DNA of 64,000 nucleotides from Devosia aquimaris (GCF_020169335.1 NZ_JAIEZN010000001.1:2283805-2347804); one strand, 5' to 3'; positions 33,938 to 46,155 are shown, counted from the first letter of the stretch. Translations and numbers: made by a program. The notes: a model not told the origin generated them from the sequence alone.

Positions 33938-34327
33938 CTAGAATGCAACGCCAACAAACATCATCACCAGTCCCGCTGCCGACACCATCCAGATGCCGGA
34001 CCGCAGAAAAGGAATGCCCGAGATATAGGCCGGCAGATAGGCGATGCGCATGGCCAGCCAGATCTCGGCGCCCCATTGCGTCAACCCGTCGCTGCGCCCG
34101 GTCAATTCGGTGGCCACGGCCAGCGCAATGAAGAGGCCATATGTTTCCAGAAAGTTGCGCAGGGCCTTTTCGGCGCGGGCATTGAGCAGGCTGGGCGCCC
34201 GCTCGTTGTCGCGCGCCGAACCGGCAAACAGAATGCCATGGTCCATGCGATAAAAGGTCGACTGCACCAGGATATAGGCCGCAGCCACAGCCGCGCTCCA
34301 CACCAGGCACGTCATTTCGATGCTCAT
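33938..34327 (-). CDS. MAPEG-family membrane protein
   Basis: A 129-residue protein with four hydrophobic helices and the MAPEG pattern: RAEKALRNFLETYGLFIALAVA is the conserved Arg-x-x-x-Asn-x-x-E segment, followed by AYLPAYISGIPFLRS. Eukaryotic relatives are glutathione- or eicosanoid-metabolising enzymes; bacterial members are mostly uncharacterised. ATG 34327 has GGAG six bases upstream. Confidence 0.88.
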   Translation of the reverse strand: MSIEMTCLVWSAAVAAAYILVQSTFYRMDHGILFAGSARDNERAPSLLNARAEKALRNFLETYGLFIALAVATELTGRSDGLTQWGAEIWLAMRIAYLPAYISGIPFLRSGIWMVSAAGLVMMFVGVAF

Positions 34328-34399
34328 TGCCTACTCCGCGCTGGACAGTTTCCAGGCCCTCACCAAGCATTCCACCGGCGGCCAGGCAAGCTGCCCGGC

Positions 34400-34837
34400 C
34401 TACTGTGCAGCGATCTTTTGTGCTTTGGCCAAGGTGTCGGGCAGGCTCTTGTCGATGTCGAGCGCGCCGCTGTTCACCTGCTCGAGAAAGCCCTGGCAGA
34501 ACGCGTCCTTGTCCTCGGCCTTGTTATAGGCGCTCATGATCTGGCTACCGCCATAGGTCTCGGCCTTGGCGATCTCTTCCTCGCTCACTCCGCCCACACG
34601 GGCCGCCACGCGCATGGCCAGGTCGAGGAAGCCAACATTGCGCAGATACCAGTTCTCATTGGCCGTCTGATAGGCTGCATCCAGCCCGGTGGTTTCGTAG
34701 CAATGGGTGGTCATCACCGAAACAATTGCCTTGCTGCCCTGGAAGGCCATCAGCTCGCCCACCAGTTCGGGGTCGGCAGCCTCCTGCGCTTGTGCCGGGG
34801 CAACCAGCAGCAGGGCGATGGCAAACAGTTTCTTCAA
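34400..34837 (-). CDS. Secreted protein of unknown function
   Basis: A 145-residue predicted periplasmic protein. I moved the start to TTG 34837 because GGAG lies seven bases before it and this gives a textbook signal peptide (MKKLFAIALLLVAPAQAQ); the longer ATG version adds 17 residues in front of the signal. The mature part is helical and acidic with two cysteines (THCYETTG and DAFCQGFLEQ). I recognise no family. Confidence 0.7.
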   Translation of the reverse strand: MKKLFAIALLLVAPAQAQEAADPELVGELMAFQGSKAIVSVMTTHCYETTGLDAAYQTANENWYLRNVGFLDLAMRVAARVGGVSEEEIAKAETYGGSQIMSAYNKAEDKDAFCQGFLEQVNSGALDIDKSLPDTLAKAQKIAAQ

Positions 34838-34959
34838 CAGGCAGCTCCAGGCAGGTCGGTGCAGAGACAACCCTCCATAGCGGTCCAAAGCGCTACCATT
34901 GTGTTAATTCGTCTTGCGCCCACGCCTTCGTGAACGGCACCTAATGCGCAATGCCGGCC

Positions 34960-35718
34960 TCAGGGCACAATGCCCCGGCCGCCGGTCACGTCGATCACCG
35001 TACCGGTCGAATAGCGCGCCGCATCCGACATCAGCCACATAACGGCCTCGGCCACCTCGTCTGCCGTGCCGGGCCGCGGCATCGGCAGGTCCGGCCCAAG
35101 ACGGTGCGCGCGATCGGGGTCACCGGCGGAGGCATGGATGTCGGTGTCGATGATACCCGGGCGTACGGCATTGACGCGGATGCCCTCTCGCACCACCTCC
35201 AGCGCCAGCCCGACGGTGAAACTGTCGATCGCGCCCTTGGCAGCGGCATAGTCCACAAAAACCCCGGGAGACCCGAGCTTGGCCGCCACGGAGGTAATGT
35301 TGACAATCGACCCACCCTGCCCGCCATGTCGGCTCGACATGCGCCGCACGGCACGCCCCGAGCACAGCACCGTGCCATAGACATTGATGCCAAACATGCG
35401 CTGCAACCGCGCGAGGTCAAAATCCTCCACGCGGGCGGCCACATCGACGACCCCGGCATTGTTGACTAACCCGATCAGCCTGCCCATGCGGTCGGCCGCG
35501 GCAAACATCGCATCGACATCGGCCTCCACCGACACATCGCCGGCCACTGCCTCCGCCCGGCCACCCGCCGCCGCAATCTCGGCGCAGACAGCCTCGGCAG
35601 CAGCAACATTGCTGTTGTAATTGATCAGCACTGCATGGCCGCGCGCGGCCGCCATCCGGGCAATTGCAGCGCCAATGCCGCGCGATCCGCCGGTCACCAA
35701 AACGATGCCGTTTTCCAT
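34960..35718 (-). CDS. Short-chain dehydrogenase/reductase
   Basis: A 252-residue classical SDR: VTGGSRGIGAA, NNAG, ITSVAAKLGSP and YAAAKGA with catalytic Tyr and Lys, then RVNAVRPGIIDTDIH. The NYNSNVAAAEAVCAEI segment after the second strand suggests NADP(H) use. The substrate is unknown; glucose/3-oxoacyl-type reductases are the closest general class. Start ATG 35718 with a G-rich ribosome site. Follows odhB on the same strand, behind a terminator-like hairpin. Confidence 0.9.
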   Translation of the reverse strand: MENGIVLVTGGSRGIGAAIARMAAARGHAVLINYNSNVAAAEAVCAEIAAAGGRAEAVAGDVSVEADVDAMFAAADRMGRLIGLVNNAGVVDVAARVEDFDLARLQRMFGINVYGTVLCSGRAVRRMSSRHGGQGGSIVNITSVAAKLGSPGVFVDYAAAKGAIDSFTVGLALEVVREGIRVNAVRPGIIDTDIHASAGDPDRAHRLGPDLPMPRPGTADEVAEAVMWLMSDAARYSTGTVIDVTGGRGIVP

Positions 35719-35737
35719 CCTGTCCCCCACAAGTGGA

Positions 35738-35764
35738 AAGGGCCGGAGCATCGCTCCGGCCCTT
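35738..35764 (-). terminator. Hairpin terminator after odhB
   Basis: Perfect 12-bp stem AAGGGCCGGAGC / GCTCCGGCCCTT with a 3-base loop, six bases after the odhB stop, followed on the minus strand by only a short T run. Probably a partial terminator between odhB and the SDR gene. Confidence 0.7.
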
Positions 35765-35769
35765 GATGA

Positions 35770-37053
35770 TTAGAGGTCGAGCACGAGCCGCTCGGGCGCC
35801 TCAAGGCTTTCCTTGACGCGCACAAGGAACGTCACCGCTTCCTTGCCGTCCACGATACGGTGGTCATAGCTCAGCGCCAGATACATCATCGGACGGATGA
35901 CGATCTGCCCACCCACGACCACAGGACGCTCCTGGATCTTGTGCATGCCTAGAATGCCCGACTGCGGGGCATTCAGGATCGGCGTACTCATCAGCGAGCC
36001 ATAGACGCCACCATTGGAGATGGTGAAGGTGCCGCCCTGCATGTCGGCCATCGAGAGCTGGCCGTCGCGTGCCTTCTTGCCCAGCACATTGATCGACTTC
36101 TCGATCTCGGCAATGCTCATCTGGTCGGCGTCACGCACCACCGGAACCACCAGGCCCTTGTCGGTGCCCACGGCCACGCCGATATGCGCATAGCTCTTGT
36201 AGACCAGGTCATCGCCGTCGATCTCGGCATTGACCGCCGGGATTTCCTTGAGCGCATGCACCACAGCCTTGGTGAAGAAGCCCATGAAGCCCAGCTTGAC
36301 GCCGTGCTTCTTCTCGAACAGCTCCTTGTACTGGGTCCGCAGGTCCATTACCGGCTGCATGTCCACCTCGTTGAAGGTGGTGAGCATCGCGGCGGTGTTC
36401 TGTGCGTCCTTGAGGCGCCGGGCAATGGTCTGGCGCAGACGGGTCATCTTGACCCGCTCTTCGCGAGCACCCTCTTCAGCCGATACTGGCGCGCGCGGCG
36501 CAGCGGCAGGCTTGGACGCCTCGGCCGGCTTGGCGGCCGGTGCTGCCGGCGCAGGCGCCGCAGCCGGCTTGCTCATGGCCGACAGGATGTCTTCCTTGAG
36601 CACCTGACCGCGCTTGCCCGAGCCCTCGACCTCGGCAGGATTGATGCCGTTCTCGGTGGCCAGCTTCTGGGCGGACGGAGCCGGAGCCATGCTGGTCGGG
36701 GCGGCAGGTGCCGCAGCCGGTTCCGGCTTGATCGGCTCGGGACCTGCTGCATTGCCGGCCGGAACCTCGGCCTTGGCTGGCTCGGCAGCAGGCTTGGCCG
36801 CCGCTGCACCGGCACCGCCGGCCGCAATGGCACCCAGCAGGGCGCCGACGTCCACGGTCTCGCCGGGCTTGGCAGCAATGGCTTCCAGCACGCCGGCGGC
36901 AGGCGCCGGCACTTCGATGGTCACCTTGTCGGTTTCGAGCTCAACGATGGGCTCATCGGCGGAAACGGTGTCCCCGACCTTCTTGAACCACTGGCCGATC
37001 GTGGCCTCGGTCACGCTTTCGCCAAGGGTGGGGACGCGGATTTCAGTCGACAT
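35770..37053 (-). CDS. odhB: Dihydrolipoyllysine-residue succinyltransferase (E2 of 2-oxoglutarate dehydrogenase)
   Basis: A 427-residue E2. Lipoyl domain with Lys43 in [15 protein letters not shown], then a long Ala/Pro/Lys linker (about residues 78-195) containing a peripheral-subunit-binding segment ([17 protein letters not shown]), then the catalytic domain with [12 protein letters not shown] and [11 protein letters not shown] carrying the active-site His and Asp. Transfers succinyl groups to CoA. It lies 12 bp after odhA. Confidence 0.97.
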   Translation of the reverse strand: MSTEIRVPTLGESVTEATIGQWFKKVGDTVSADEPIVELETDKVTIEVPAPAAGVLEAIAAKPGETVDVGALLGAIAAGGAGAAAAKPAAEPAKAEVPAGNAAGPEPIKPEPAAAPAAPTSMAPAPSAQKLATENGINPAEVEGSGKRGQVLKEDILSAMSKPAAAPAPAAPAAKPAEASKPAAAPRAPVSAEEGAREERVKMTRLRQTIARRLKDAQNTAAMLTTFNEVDMQPVMDLRTQYKELFEKKHGVKLGFMGFFTKAVVHALKEIPAVNAEIDGDDLVYKSYAHIGVAVGTDKGLVVPVVRDADQMSIAEIEKSINVLGKKARDGQLSMADMQGGTFTISNGGVYGSLMSTPILNAPQSGILGMHKIQERPVVVGGQIVIRPMMYLALSYDHRIVDGKEAVTFLVRVKESLEAPERLVLDL

Positions 37054-37065
37054 TGTTCTGTCCTT

Positions 37066-40000
37066 TTATTGCGCGAACGCTTCGTCGAGGAAGGCTTGCA
37101 GCTGGGCAAGATGCGTCCGCATCAGGCCCGTTGCCGTGGATGCGGAAGCCGGGCGGCCGGTGTAGCGCACGCGCTGGCCCGTCCGGCCCATCTGGTCAAA
37201 TACCCACTCAACATAAGGCTGAATGAAGGCCCAGGCACCCATGTTCTTAGGTTCTTCCTGGCACCAGATCACTTCGGCATTCTTGAAGCGGTTCAACTCG
37301 TCCAGCAGCGCCTTGGCCGGGAACGGGTAGAGCTGTTCGATGCGCAGCAGATAAACATCGTTGATGCCCTTCTTCTCACGCTCTTCCAGCAGGTCATAAT
37401 AGACCTTGCCCGTGCACAGGATCACGCGACGGATCTGCTCGTCACGCACCAGCTTGGTCGTGGTCTTGGGCATGCCGGGGGCTTCTGCGTCGTCCCACAG
37501 CAAACGGTGGAAGCAGGAGTCCGGACCCATTTCGACCAGGCCCGAGGTGGCGCGCTTGTGGCGCAGCAGGCTCTTGGGCGTCATCAGGATCAGCGGCTTG
37601 CGGAAGTCGCGCGTTACCTGGCGGCGCAGGGCGTGGAAATAGTTCGCCGGCGTCGTGCAGTTGGCAACCTGCATGTTGTCTTCTGCGCACAGCTGCAGGA
37701 AGCGCTCCGGACGCGCCGAGGAATGCTCGGGGCCCTGGCCTTCATAGCCATGCGGCAGCAGCATCACCAGGCCCGACATGCGGAACCACTTGCGTTCACC
37801 CGAGCTGATGAACTGGTCGATCACCACCTGCGCGCCGTTCACGAAGTCGCCGAACTGGGCTTCCCAGATGGTCAGCGCCTTGGGCTCGGCCAGCGAATAG
37901 CCATACTCGAAGCCCAGCACGGCCTCTTCGGAGAGCATCGAGTTGATGACCTCGTAGCGGCTCTGGTCCGCTTCCAGATTGTTCAGCGGCGTATAGGTCT
38001 TGCCGTCGACTTCCTGGTCATTGAGCACCGAATGGCGCTGGCTGAATGTGCCGCGTTCGCAGTCCTGGCCGCTCAGGCGCACCGGATGGCCTTCGGTCAC
38101 CAGCGTACCGAACGCCAGCGCCTCGGCCGTTGCCCAGTCGATACCCTCGCCCGATTCGATCGCCGCCAGGCGGTTGTCCATGAAGCGCTTGACCGTCTTG
38201 TGGACGTTGAAGCCCTCTGGAATGCGCGTCAGCGCCGTGCCGATCTTGCTCAGGCGATCGACGGGCACACCCGTCTCGCCACGACGCGGACCTTCCTGGT
38301 CGGCGGGGCGGAAATCCTTCCACGCACCGTCAAGCCAGTCAGCCTTGTTCGGGCGATAGTCCTGCCCGGCTTCGAACTCGGATTCGAGCTTGGCGCGCCA
38401 GTCGGCCTTGAGCTTGTCGACTTCGGCAGCCGTCAGCAGCCCTTCGGCCACCAGCTTTTCCGAGTAGATCTCGAGCGTGGTCTTGTGCGCGCGGATCTTG
38501 GAATACATCAGCGGCTGGGTGAAGCTGGGCTCGTCGCCTTCGTTGTGGCCGAAGCGGCGATAGCAGAACATGTCGATCACGACCGGCTTGCCGAACTTCT
38601 GGCGATATTCCACGGCCACCTTGGCCGCGAACACCACAGCTTCCGGATCGTCGCCGTTCACATGCAGCACCGGCGCCTCGATCATCTTGGCGACATCGGT
38701 GGGATAGGGAGACGAGCGCGAATACATCGGGCTCGTGGTGAAGCCGATCTGGTTGTTGATCACGAAGTGGATCGAGCCACCCGTGCGGTGACCCTTGAGA
38801 CCAGACAGACCAAGGCATTCGGCGATCACGCCCTGCCCGGCAAAGGCCGCATCGCCATGGATCAGCAGCGGCAGGACCATGGAGCGGTCAGGCTTGCCCT
38901 CGGTGACCATGTTGACCAGGCGGCCGTCAGGGGAGATGTGCTGATCCTGCTTGGCGCGGGACTTGCCCAGCACCACCGGATCAACGATTTCCAGGTGGCT
39001 CGGATTGGCCGTCAGCGACAGGTGCACCTTGTTGCCGTCGAAGTCGCGGTCCGAGGAAGCACCCAGATGGTACTTCACGTCGCCCGAACCTTCCACGTCG
39101 TCCGGATAGAACGCGCCGCCCTTGAACTCGTGGAACAGCGCGCGATGCGGCTTGCCCAGCACCTGGGTCAAAACGTTCAGGCGCCCGCGGTGGGCCATGC
39201 CCAGCACGATGTCCTTGATGCCCAGCGCACCGCCGCGCTTGATGATCTGCTCGAGCGCCGGAATGGTGGCTTCCGCGCCGTCCAGACCAAAGCGCTTGGT
39301 GCCGGTGTACTTGACGTCGATGAACTTCTCGAAGCCCTCGGACTCAACCAGCTTGTTCAGGATTGCCTTCTTGCCCTCGGCAGTGAAGGTGATTTCCTTG
39401 TCCGGCCCTTCGATGCGCTCCTGGATCCAGGCCTTGGCCTCGGGATCGGAGATATGCATGAATTCAATGCCCACGGTGCCGCAATAGGTGCGCTGCAGGA
39501 TCGCCAGCATCTCGGGGATCGTGGCGTATTCCAGGCCCAGATAGTTGTCGATAAAGATCTTGCGGCCATAGTCGGCTTCGGTGAAGCCATAGCTGCGCGG
39601 ATCCAGTTCCGGCGCCGGCTCGTCGGCCTTCATCTTGAGCGGATCGAGATCGGCATGCAGGTGGCCGCGCATGCGATAGGCGCGAATCATCATGATGGCG
39701 CGGATGGAATCGCGCGTGGCCTGCAGCACATCGGCTGCGCTGGCCGGGGCAGCGCCCTGGGATTCGGCCTTCTTGGCAACGGCCTTCTCGGTCTTGACGG
39801 CGATCTCGCCCCAATTGCCATCTAGCGCACTGACCAGTTCGCCATTGGCGCTCTGCGGCCAGTCCTTGCGGCCCCAGCTGGGACCGTCGGCGTTCTTCTG
39901 GGCCACGCCCTCGCCGTCGTCGAGCTTGGAAAAGAAGCTCTTCCAGGTGTCGTCCACGCTGGCCGGATCAGTCTTGTATCGGGAATAGAGCTGTTCGATG

Positions 40001-40068
40001 TAGTCGGCGTTCCCACCATAGAGGAAGGAAGTCAGCAAGAACTGGTCGTTCTTTTCCTGTCGTGTCAT
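37066..40068 (-). CDS. odhA: 2-oxoglutarate dehydrogenase E1 component
   Basis: A 1000-residue thiamine-diphosphate enzyme decarboxylating 2-oxoglutarate. The N-terminus (NDQFLLTSFLYGGNADYIEQLY), the AHRGRLNVL motif, IHGDAAFAGQGV, YRRFGHNEGDEPSFTQP and the C-terminal domain AQFGDFVNGAQVVIDQF, LPHGYEGQGPEHSSAR are all canonical. Start ATG 40068 gives the usual MTRQEKNDQF-like beginning; an in-frame ATG at 40101 would add 11 residues. Upstream 233 bp separate it from sucD, so it probably has its own promoter. Confidence 0.97.
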   Translation of the reverse strand: MTRQEKNDQFLLTSFLYGGNADYIEQLYSRYKTDPASVDDTWKSFFSKLDDGEGVAQKNADGPSWGRKDWPQSANGELVSALDGNWGEIAVKTEKAVAKKAESQGAAPASAADVLQATRDSIRAIMMIRAYRMRGHLHADLDPLKMKADEPAPELDPRSYGFTEADYGRKIFIDNYLGLEYATIPEMLAILQRTYCGTVGIEFMHISDPEAKAWIQERIEGPDKEITFTAEGKKAILNKLVESEGFEKFIDVKYTGTKRFGLDGAEATIPALEQIIKRGGALGIKDIVLGMAHRGRLNVLTQVLGKPHRALFHEFKGGAFYPDDVEGSGDVKYHLGASSDRDFDGNKVHLSLTANPSHLEIVDPVVLGKSRAKQDQHISPDGRLVNMVTEGKPDRSMVLPLLIHGDAAFAGQGVIAECLGLSGLKGHRTGGSIHFVINNQIGFTTSPMYSRSSPYPTDVAKMIEAPVLHVNGDDPEAVVFAAKVAVEYRQKFGKPVVIDMFCYRRFGHNEGDEPSFTQPLMYSKIRAHKTTLEIYSEKLVAEGLLTAAEVDKLKADWRAKLESEFEAGQDYRPNKADWLDGAWKDFRPADQEGPRRGETGVPVDRLSKIGTALTRIPEGFNVHKTVKRFMDNRLAAIESGEGIDWATAEALAFGTLVTEGHPVRLSGQDCERGTFSQRHSVLNDQEVDGKTYTPLNNLEADQSRYEVINSMLSEEAVLGFEYGYSLAEPKALTIWEAQFGDFVNGAQVVIDQFISSGERKWFRMSGLVMLLPHGYEGQGPEHSSARPERFLQLCAEDNMQVANCTTPANYFHALRRQVTRDFRKPLILMTPKSLLRHKRATSGLVEMGPDSCFHRLLWDDAEAPGMPKTTTKLVRDEQIRRVILCTGKVYYDLLEEREKKGINDVYLLRIEQLYPFPAKALLDELNRFKNAEVIWCQEEPKNMGAWAFIQPYVEWVFDQMGRTGQRVRYTGRPASASTATGLMRTHLAQLQAFLDEAFAQ

Positions 40069-40194
40069 CGCTTTTATGTCGCGAGGCCCACGCCCCGCCA
40101 TCCTTCTGAACAGACCGGCATATTGCCGGTCAAATGCGCGGTCACCAAAGTTGCAGAATAGTGCCCGCTCTTCCTTTGCATCTTATTAAGACTT

Positions 40195-40216
40195 GCGGCG
40201 CCCCAGAAGGCGCCGC
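40195..40216 (-). terminator. Hairpin between sucD and odhA
   Basis: Perfect 8-bp GC stem GCGGCGCC / GGCGCCGC with a 6-base loop in the 233-bp gap 40069-40301. It lies 85 bp after the sucD stop, without a clear T run. Either a weak terminator for the sucCD transcript or part of the odhA leader; I see nothing else in this gap. Confidence 0.45.
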
Positions 40217-40301
40217 GGCTCATTCACACTCTACTGCCGCAAATCACAGCCGACTTATCACCGTTCTGTGTCCGAAGCGCGACCGCCTTTGGTCTATGTC
40301 C

Positions 40302-41207
40302 TCAACCCTTGAGAACTTCGGCCAGCGTGCGGCCGATCCGTGCCGGCGACTTCGACATGCGGATGCCCGCTGCCTCCATCGCGGCAATCTTGTCTTCCGC
40401 GCCGCCCTTACCGCCCGAAATTACGGCACCAGCATGACCCATGGTGCGACCCTTGGGCGCCGTCAGACCGGCAATGAAGCCAGCCATCGGCTTCTTGCGG
40501 CCGCGCTTGGCTTCGTCGATCAGGAACTGCGCGGCGTCTTCCTCGGCCGAACCGCCGATTTCGCCGATCATGATGATCGACTTGGTGGCTTCGTCGGCCA
40601 GGAACATTTCCAGCATGTCGATGAATTCGGTGCCCTTGACCGGGTCGCCGCCGATACCGACGGCTGTCGTCTGGCCAAGGCCTTCGTTGGTCGTCTGGAA
40701 CACAGCTTCATAGGTAAGCGTGCCCGAGCGGGAAACAATGCCCACCGAGCCCTTCGAGAAGATCGAACCGGGCATGATGCCGATCTTGCATTCTTCCGGC
40801 GTCAGCACGCCCGGGCAGTTTGGCCCGATCAGGCGCGACTTGCTCTTTTCCAGCTTGGCCTTGACGCGCACCATGTCGAGCACCGGCACGCCTTCGGTGA
40901 TGCACACGATCAGCGGGATTTCCGCGTCGATGGCTTCTTCGATGGCCGCAGCGGCGCCCGCCGGCGGCACATAGATCACCGAGGCATTGGCGCCGGTCTT
41001 GGCCTTGCCTTCAGCCACCGAGGTGAAGATCGGCAGTTCGGTGCCATCAACGCCCGAAGACCAGGTCTCGCCGCCCTTCTTGGGATGGGTGCCACCCACC
41101 ATCTTGGTGCCGTAGTAGGCCAGCGCCTGTTCGGTGTGGAACGTACCGGTCTTGCCGGTCAGGCCCTGCACGAGAACCTTGGTGTCTTTGTTGACGAGGA
41201 TCGACAT
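40302..41207 (-). CDS. sucD: Succinate-CoA ligase, alpha subunit
   Basis: A 301-residue CoA-binding subunit: [52 protein letters not shown] and the phosphorylated His in [14 protein letters not shown]. Works with SucC to make ATP or GTP from succinyl-CoA. It is separated from sucC by a gene for a small secreted protein, which is unusual. Confidence 0.97.
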   Translation of the reverse strand: MSILVNKDTKVLVQGLTGKTGTFHTEQALAYYGTKMVGGTHPKKGGETWSSGVDGTELPIFTSVAEGKAKTGANASVIYVPPAGAAAAIEEAIDAEIPLIVCITEGVPVLDMVRVKAKLEKSKSRLIGPNCPGVLTPEECKIGIMPGSIFSKGSVGIVSRSGTLTYEAVFQTTNEGLGQTTAVGIGGDPVKGTEFIDMLEMFLADEATKSIIMIGEIGGSAEEDAAQFLIDEAKRGRKKPMAGFIAGLTAPKGRTMGHAGAVISGGKGGAEDKIAAMEAAGIRMSKSPARIGRTLAEVLKG

Positions 41208-41269
41208 GGATTTCTCTTTCGTCGTTGGGCGCTCGGCGCCGTCATCCGCCTGAACACAGGCGCCGTTGG

Positions 41270-41794
41270 TTATGGGGTCTTGGGTCTGGGGCGTACGATG
41301 GACAGCTGCATTACGAGGCTGCCATCAGCCCAATGGGCCAGCAGCTGACGGGACGAATCGTCCTTGCCCATCAGGCTGGCATAGTGGTTGTCGTCTGTGG
41401 TCGTGGTGTCACCCACATAGCTCCCCAGGTCGAGGATGGACTGGAACGCTGCCAGGCCATCGCCACTCACATCGATCATGTCGATGCGGCAATAGCCGAA
41501 TGTGGTTTCAGGATAGGTCTCGAACAGCGAAAACATGTCGGCCCGCCCCAGATTGGGGAACTCCCGGCTGCCGCCAAAAGACTGCACATAGGGGCTTTCG
41601 GCATTCTGGGCATAGGCTTCCCAGCCCAGCGCCATGGCGTTCTCGACTGCCAGCACATCGCCGCTGGCAAACTTCTCGCACACGTGCAGTGCAGCCACCG
41701 CCGGCGGCTCGCCCCCGTTCTTGACCTTGCCCTGCGCCACGGCAGGCGTGGCGCAGCAGGCAAGTGCGATCATGAGAGCGAGGCCGGCGCGCAT
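41270..41794 (-). CDS. Secreted protein of unknown function inserted between sucC and sucD
   Basis: A 174-residue protein with a signal peptide ([21 protein letters not shown]) starting at ATG 41794, only 4 bp after the sucC stop. The mature part has two cysteines ([18 protein letters not shown]), ends in a basic proline-rich tail (VRPRPKTP), and contains [16 protein letters not shown], which faintly recalls a calcium-loop pattern. I know no family for it. Its position inside the sucCD pair is conspicuous because the products of sucC and sucD are cytoplasmic partners. Confidence 0.75.
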   Translation of the reverse strand: MRAGLALMIALACCATPAVAQGKVKNGGEPPAVAALHVCEKFASGDVLAVENAMALGWEAYAQNAESPYVQSFGGSREFPNLGRADMFSLFETYPETTFGYCRIDMIDVSGDGLAAFQSILDLGSYVGDTTTTDDNHYASLMGKDDSSRQLLAHWADGSLVMQLSIVRPRPKTP

Positions 41795-41798
41795 GCCG

Positions 41799-42992
<1,194 letters not shown>

Positions 42993-43032
42993 TGTCTTGA
43001 CCCTTCGTGAGGCACCTGGTGGTGCTCTGGGA

Positions 43033-43054
43033 GCCATCCGCCGCAGCGGATGGC
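43033..43054 (-). other. Intercistronic hairpin between mdh and sucC
   Basis: Perfect 9-bp stem GCCATCCGC / GCGGATGGC with a 4-base loop. No T run, so probably an RNA-processing or stability element within an mdh-sucC transcript. Confidence 0.5.
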
Positions 43055-43091
43055 GTGGATTTTGAGAACCGGCGAGGCTGTCAGAGCGCCA

Positions 43092-44060
<969 letters not shown>

Positions 44061-44205
44061 TCATCCCAGACTGCGTTGAATTGGCGCACGTCTTAACCCT
44101 GTCGGCCAACAGGGGCAAGTGAACCCTTCGTCGTAAAGCCATTTTGGCCCTTGCTGATAGGCGAAGGGGGCATGCCGAGGGGGCATCAATCACCTAGAGC
44201 GGACA

Positions 44206-44883
44206 TCAATCGAGGGCACGGCTCGCGGCGGCCTGCGTGTAGATGCCGATTGAATAGAGGCAATAGTCCACAACGAACCGGCTCTGATACTCAGGTTTGA
44301 TCGCCTTGAGCAGAAAGTCCGCGCTCAGGTAGGCGTGAGGGAGGACAGTGGTAAGGGCGATCCACTTGTCCCTTTCCCGCGCTTTGAGGGTCCAGGAGAT
44401 GGGCGGCGGAAACATGGGGTCGCCGGCGCGGGGCGTAACAGACTGGGTTGTGTTGATGAAATCGGGAAGCGTCCCGAAGGTCCTGATATCCTTGCCGCCA
44501 AGATGGATCGGCAGCTTGCCTGCCGTGATCTGCGGATAGGGAAACGGCTCCTGACGCACACCGTCCGTCCCGGAGATGTTCATCAGTCCCTGCTCGGTGC
44601 TGACCGCGCCTTGCACCTGCCAGGTCAGCTCATCGGCAGAAATGCCGTACCAGAAGCCTTGCCAGACACCGTTGGCATCAAACAGAAACGAGACCAGATC
44701 GGCCTCATAGAGATGCCAGCCCGGTGATGGATCGCCCCGGTCGATGAGAGACTTTCGCTTGATTCTGGTGATGTCGAGCACGCTGTCCAGCGTGCTGCGC
44801 CCCAGAACCAAAGGGTGCCCAATCTCGTCAGGCGCGGTTGTCGCCTGCACCAGCAGGTCCAATGGCGGCTCTTGCTTGGCCAT
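44206..44883 (-). CDS. Protein of unknown function between zapE and mdh
   Basis: A 225-residue protein with no signal peptide or membrane helix. Notable stretches are GRSTLDSVLDITRIKRKSLI, a Trp-rich core (WHLYEADLVSFLFD, GVWQGFWYGISADELTW) and a C-terminal YSIGIYTQAAASRALD. I do not recognise a family. Its start overlaps or abuts the zapE stop (44884), so it may be co-transcribed with zapE. Base composition looks slightly less GC-rich than its neighbours. Confidence 0.7.
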   Translation of the reverse strand: MAKQEPPLDLLVQATTAPDEIGHPLVLGRSTLDSVLDITRIKRKSLIDRGDPSPGWHLYEADLVSFLFDANGVWQGFWYGISADELTWQVQGAVSTEQGLMNISGTDGVRQEPFPYPQITAGKLPIHLGGKDIRTFGTLPDFINTTQSVTPRAGDPMFPPPISWTLKARERDKWIALTTVLPHAYLSADFLLKAIKPEYQSRFVVDYCLYSIGIYTQAAASRALD

Positions 44884-46017
44884 TCAGCTCTCCGTGGTCG
44901 GCGCCTCCCGCAGACCCTGCGCCAGATAATCTTCCGACTGCATCTCGACCAGCCGCGACAGCGTCCGCTCGAACTCGAAAGCGGTCTTGTCGTCCTGACC
45001 CAACTGCTCAAGCGGCACCGCGAAGCTGGCACCCAGCTTGACACCCCTGTCGTATAGGCTGTCGATCAGCAGGATGAAGCGCTTGGACGCGCTCGACATC
45101 GTCTTGTCCATCTGTGGCACGCCATCGATGATGATGGAATCGAACACCTGTGCGATGTGCACGAAGTCCCGCGACCCCAGCGGCTTCTCGCAAAGGTCGG
45201 CAAAGTCAAACCGTGCCGCGCCCATGGCCGTTGCTGGCACCGCGATCTTGCGTCCGATGCTTTCCACCACGCCGGGCTCGCCGGCAACGCCACCGGTGAT
45301 ACGCAGCCATAGCCGATCCATCTCCGCCCGCACCTCTGGCCCCGTGCCAAAGGCATAGACATGCTGTCCGGCAAACTTGAGCCGACGATAATCCTGCGCC
45401 GCCGGCAGCGCAGCCACCCGGACATGCGCCTTGAGCCGCGCGATGAAGGGCAGGAAAAGTTGCCGGTTCAACCCGTCGCGATAAAGGTCATCCGGAGCGA
45501 CATTGGATGTCGCCACCAGCGTCACCCCCTGCGCGAACAGCTTGTCGAACAGCCGGTCCAGCAACATGGCATTGGTTATGTCGTGGACGTGGAATTCATC
45601 CAGGCACAGCAGCCGCAGGCCCGAAGCAACCATGGGCTTGACCACCGCCTCGACCGGGTCGGCATCCTTGCCCTTCTTGCTCTTGCGGAACGCCGCCATG
45701 CCGGCATGCACTTCGTCCATGAAGGCATGGAAATGCACCCGCCGTTTGCCCGAGATCGGCGCAGCGGCAAAGAACAGGTCCATCAGCATGGTCTTGCCGC
45801 GCCCGACCTCGCCATAGAGGTAGAGCCCGGCTACCGGCTCCGGCTTGCGGTCAAAAAGCCTGCCAAGCAGGCCCTTGGGCTTATCGGCTTCCAGCCCCTC
45901 CAGCACAGCATCGAGCAGATGCGCTGCCTCGCGCTGGGCCGGATCCGCCACCAGCGCACCACGCGCCACCAGATCGGCATAGGCGGCAGTGACGGCGCCA
46001 GATGTTGGCTCAGGCAT
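44884..46017 (-). CDS. zapE: Cell division ATPase ZapE (AFG1 family)
   Basis: A 377-residue AAA-like ATPase with Walker A LYGEVGRGKTMLMD, Walker B LLCLDEFHVHDI, the sensor region VTLVATSNVAPDDLY and HVRVAALPAAQDYRRL, all diagnostic of ZapE/AFG1. It modulates FtsZ ring constriction in E. coli. I chose ATG 46017; in-frame starts further upstream (46080, 46149) would add unusual proline-rich sequence. It sits upstream of mdh as commonly seen in this order. Confidence 0.93.
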   Translation of the reverse strand: MPEPTSGAVTAAYADLVARGALVADPAQREAAHLLDAVLEGLEADKPKGLLGRLFDRKPEPVAGLYLYGEVGRGKTMLMDLFFAAAPISGKRRVHFHAFMDEVHAGMAAFRKSKKGKDADPVEAVVKPMVASGLRLLCLDEFHVHDITNAMLLDRLFDKLFAQGVTLVATSNVAPDDLYRDGLNRQLFLPFIARLKAHVRVAALPAAQDYRRLKFAGQHVYAFGTGPEVRAEMDRLWLRITGGVAGEPGVVESIGRKIAVPATAMGAARFDFADLCEKPLGSRDFVHIAQVFDSIIIDGVPQMDKTMSSASKRFILLIDSLYDRGVKLGASFAVPLEQLGQDDKTAFEFERTLSRLVEMQSEDYLAQGLREAPTTES

Positions 46018-46155
46018 GGCTTGGGGGGGACGCGCAGACAACAGGGGCGCTCTCGATGGGCCAGACCTCGGCAGGATCATGGCACGATGGACGGCGCGAC
46101 CGCTCGGCAAGGGCTCGCCATCCGGTCGACTGGGCTCAGGCGCAGTCACTCAAGA

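Noticed and set aside
36184-39825. 1213-codon open frame on the plus strand opposite odhA/odhB
   Set aside because: It is an antisense shadow of two canonical TCA genes in high-GC sequence; the translation is rich in Arg, Gly, His and Leu and has no domain or ribosome site.
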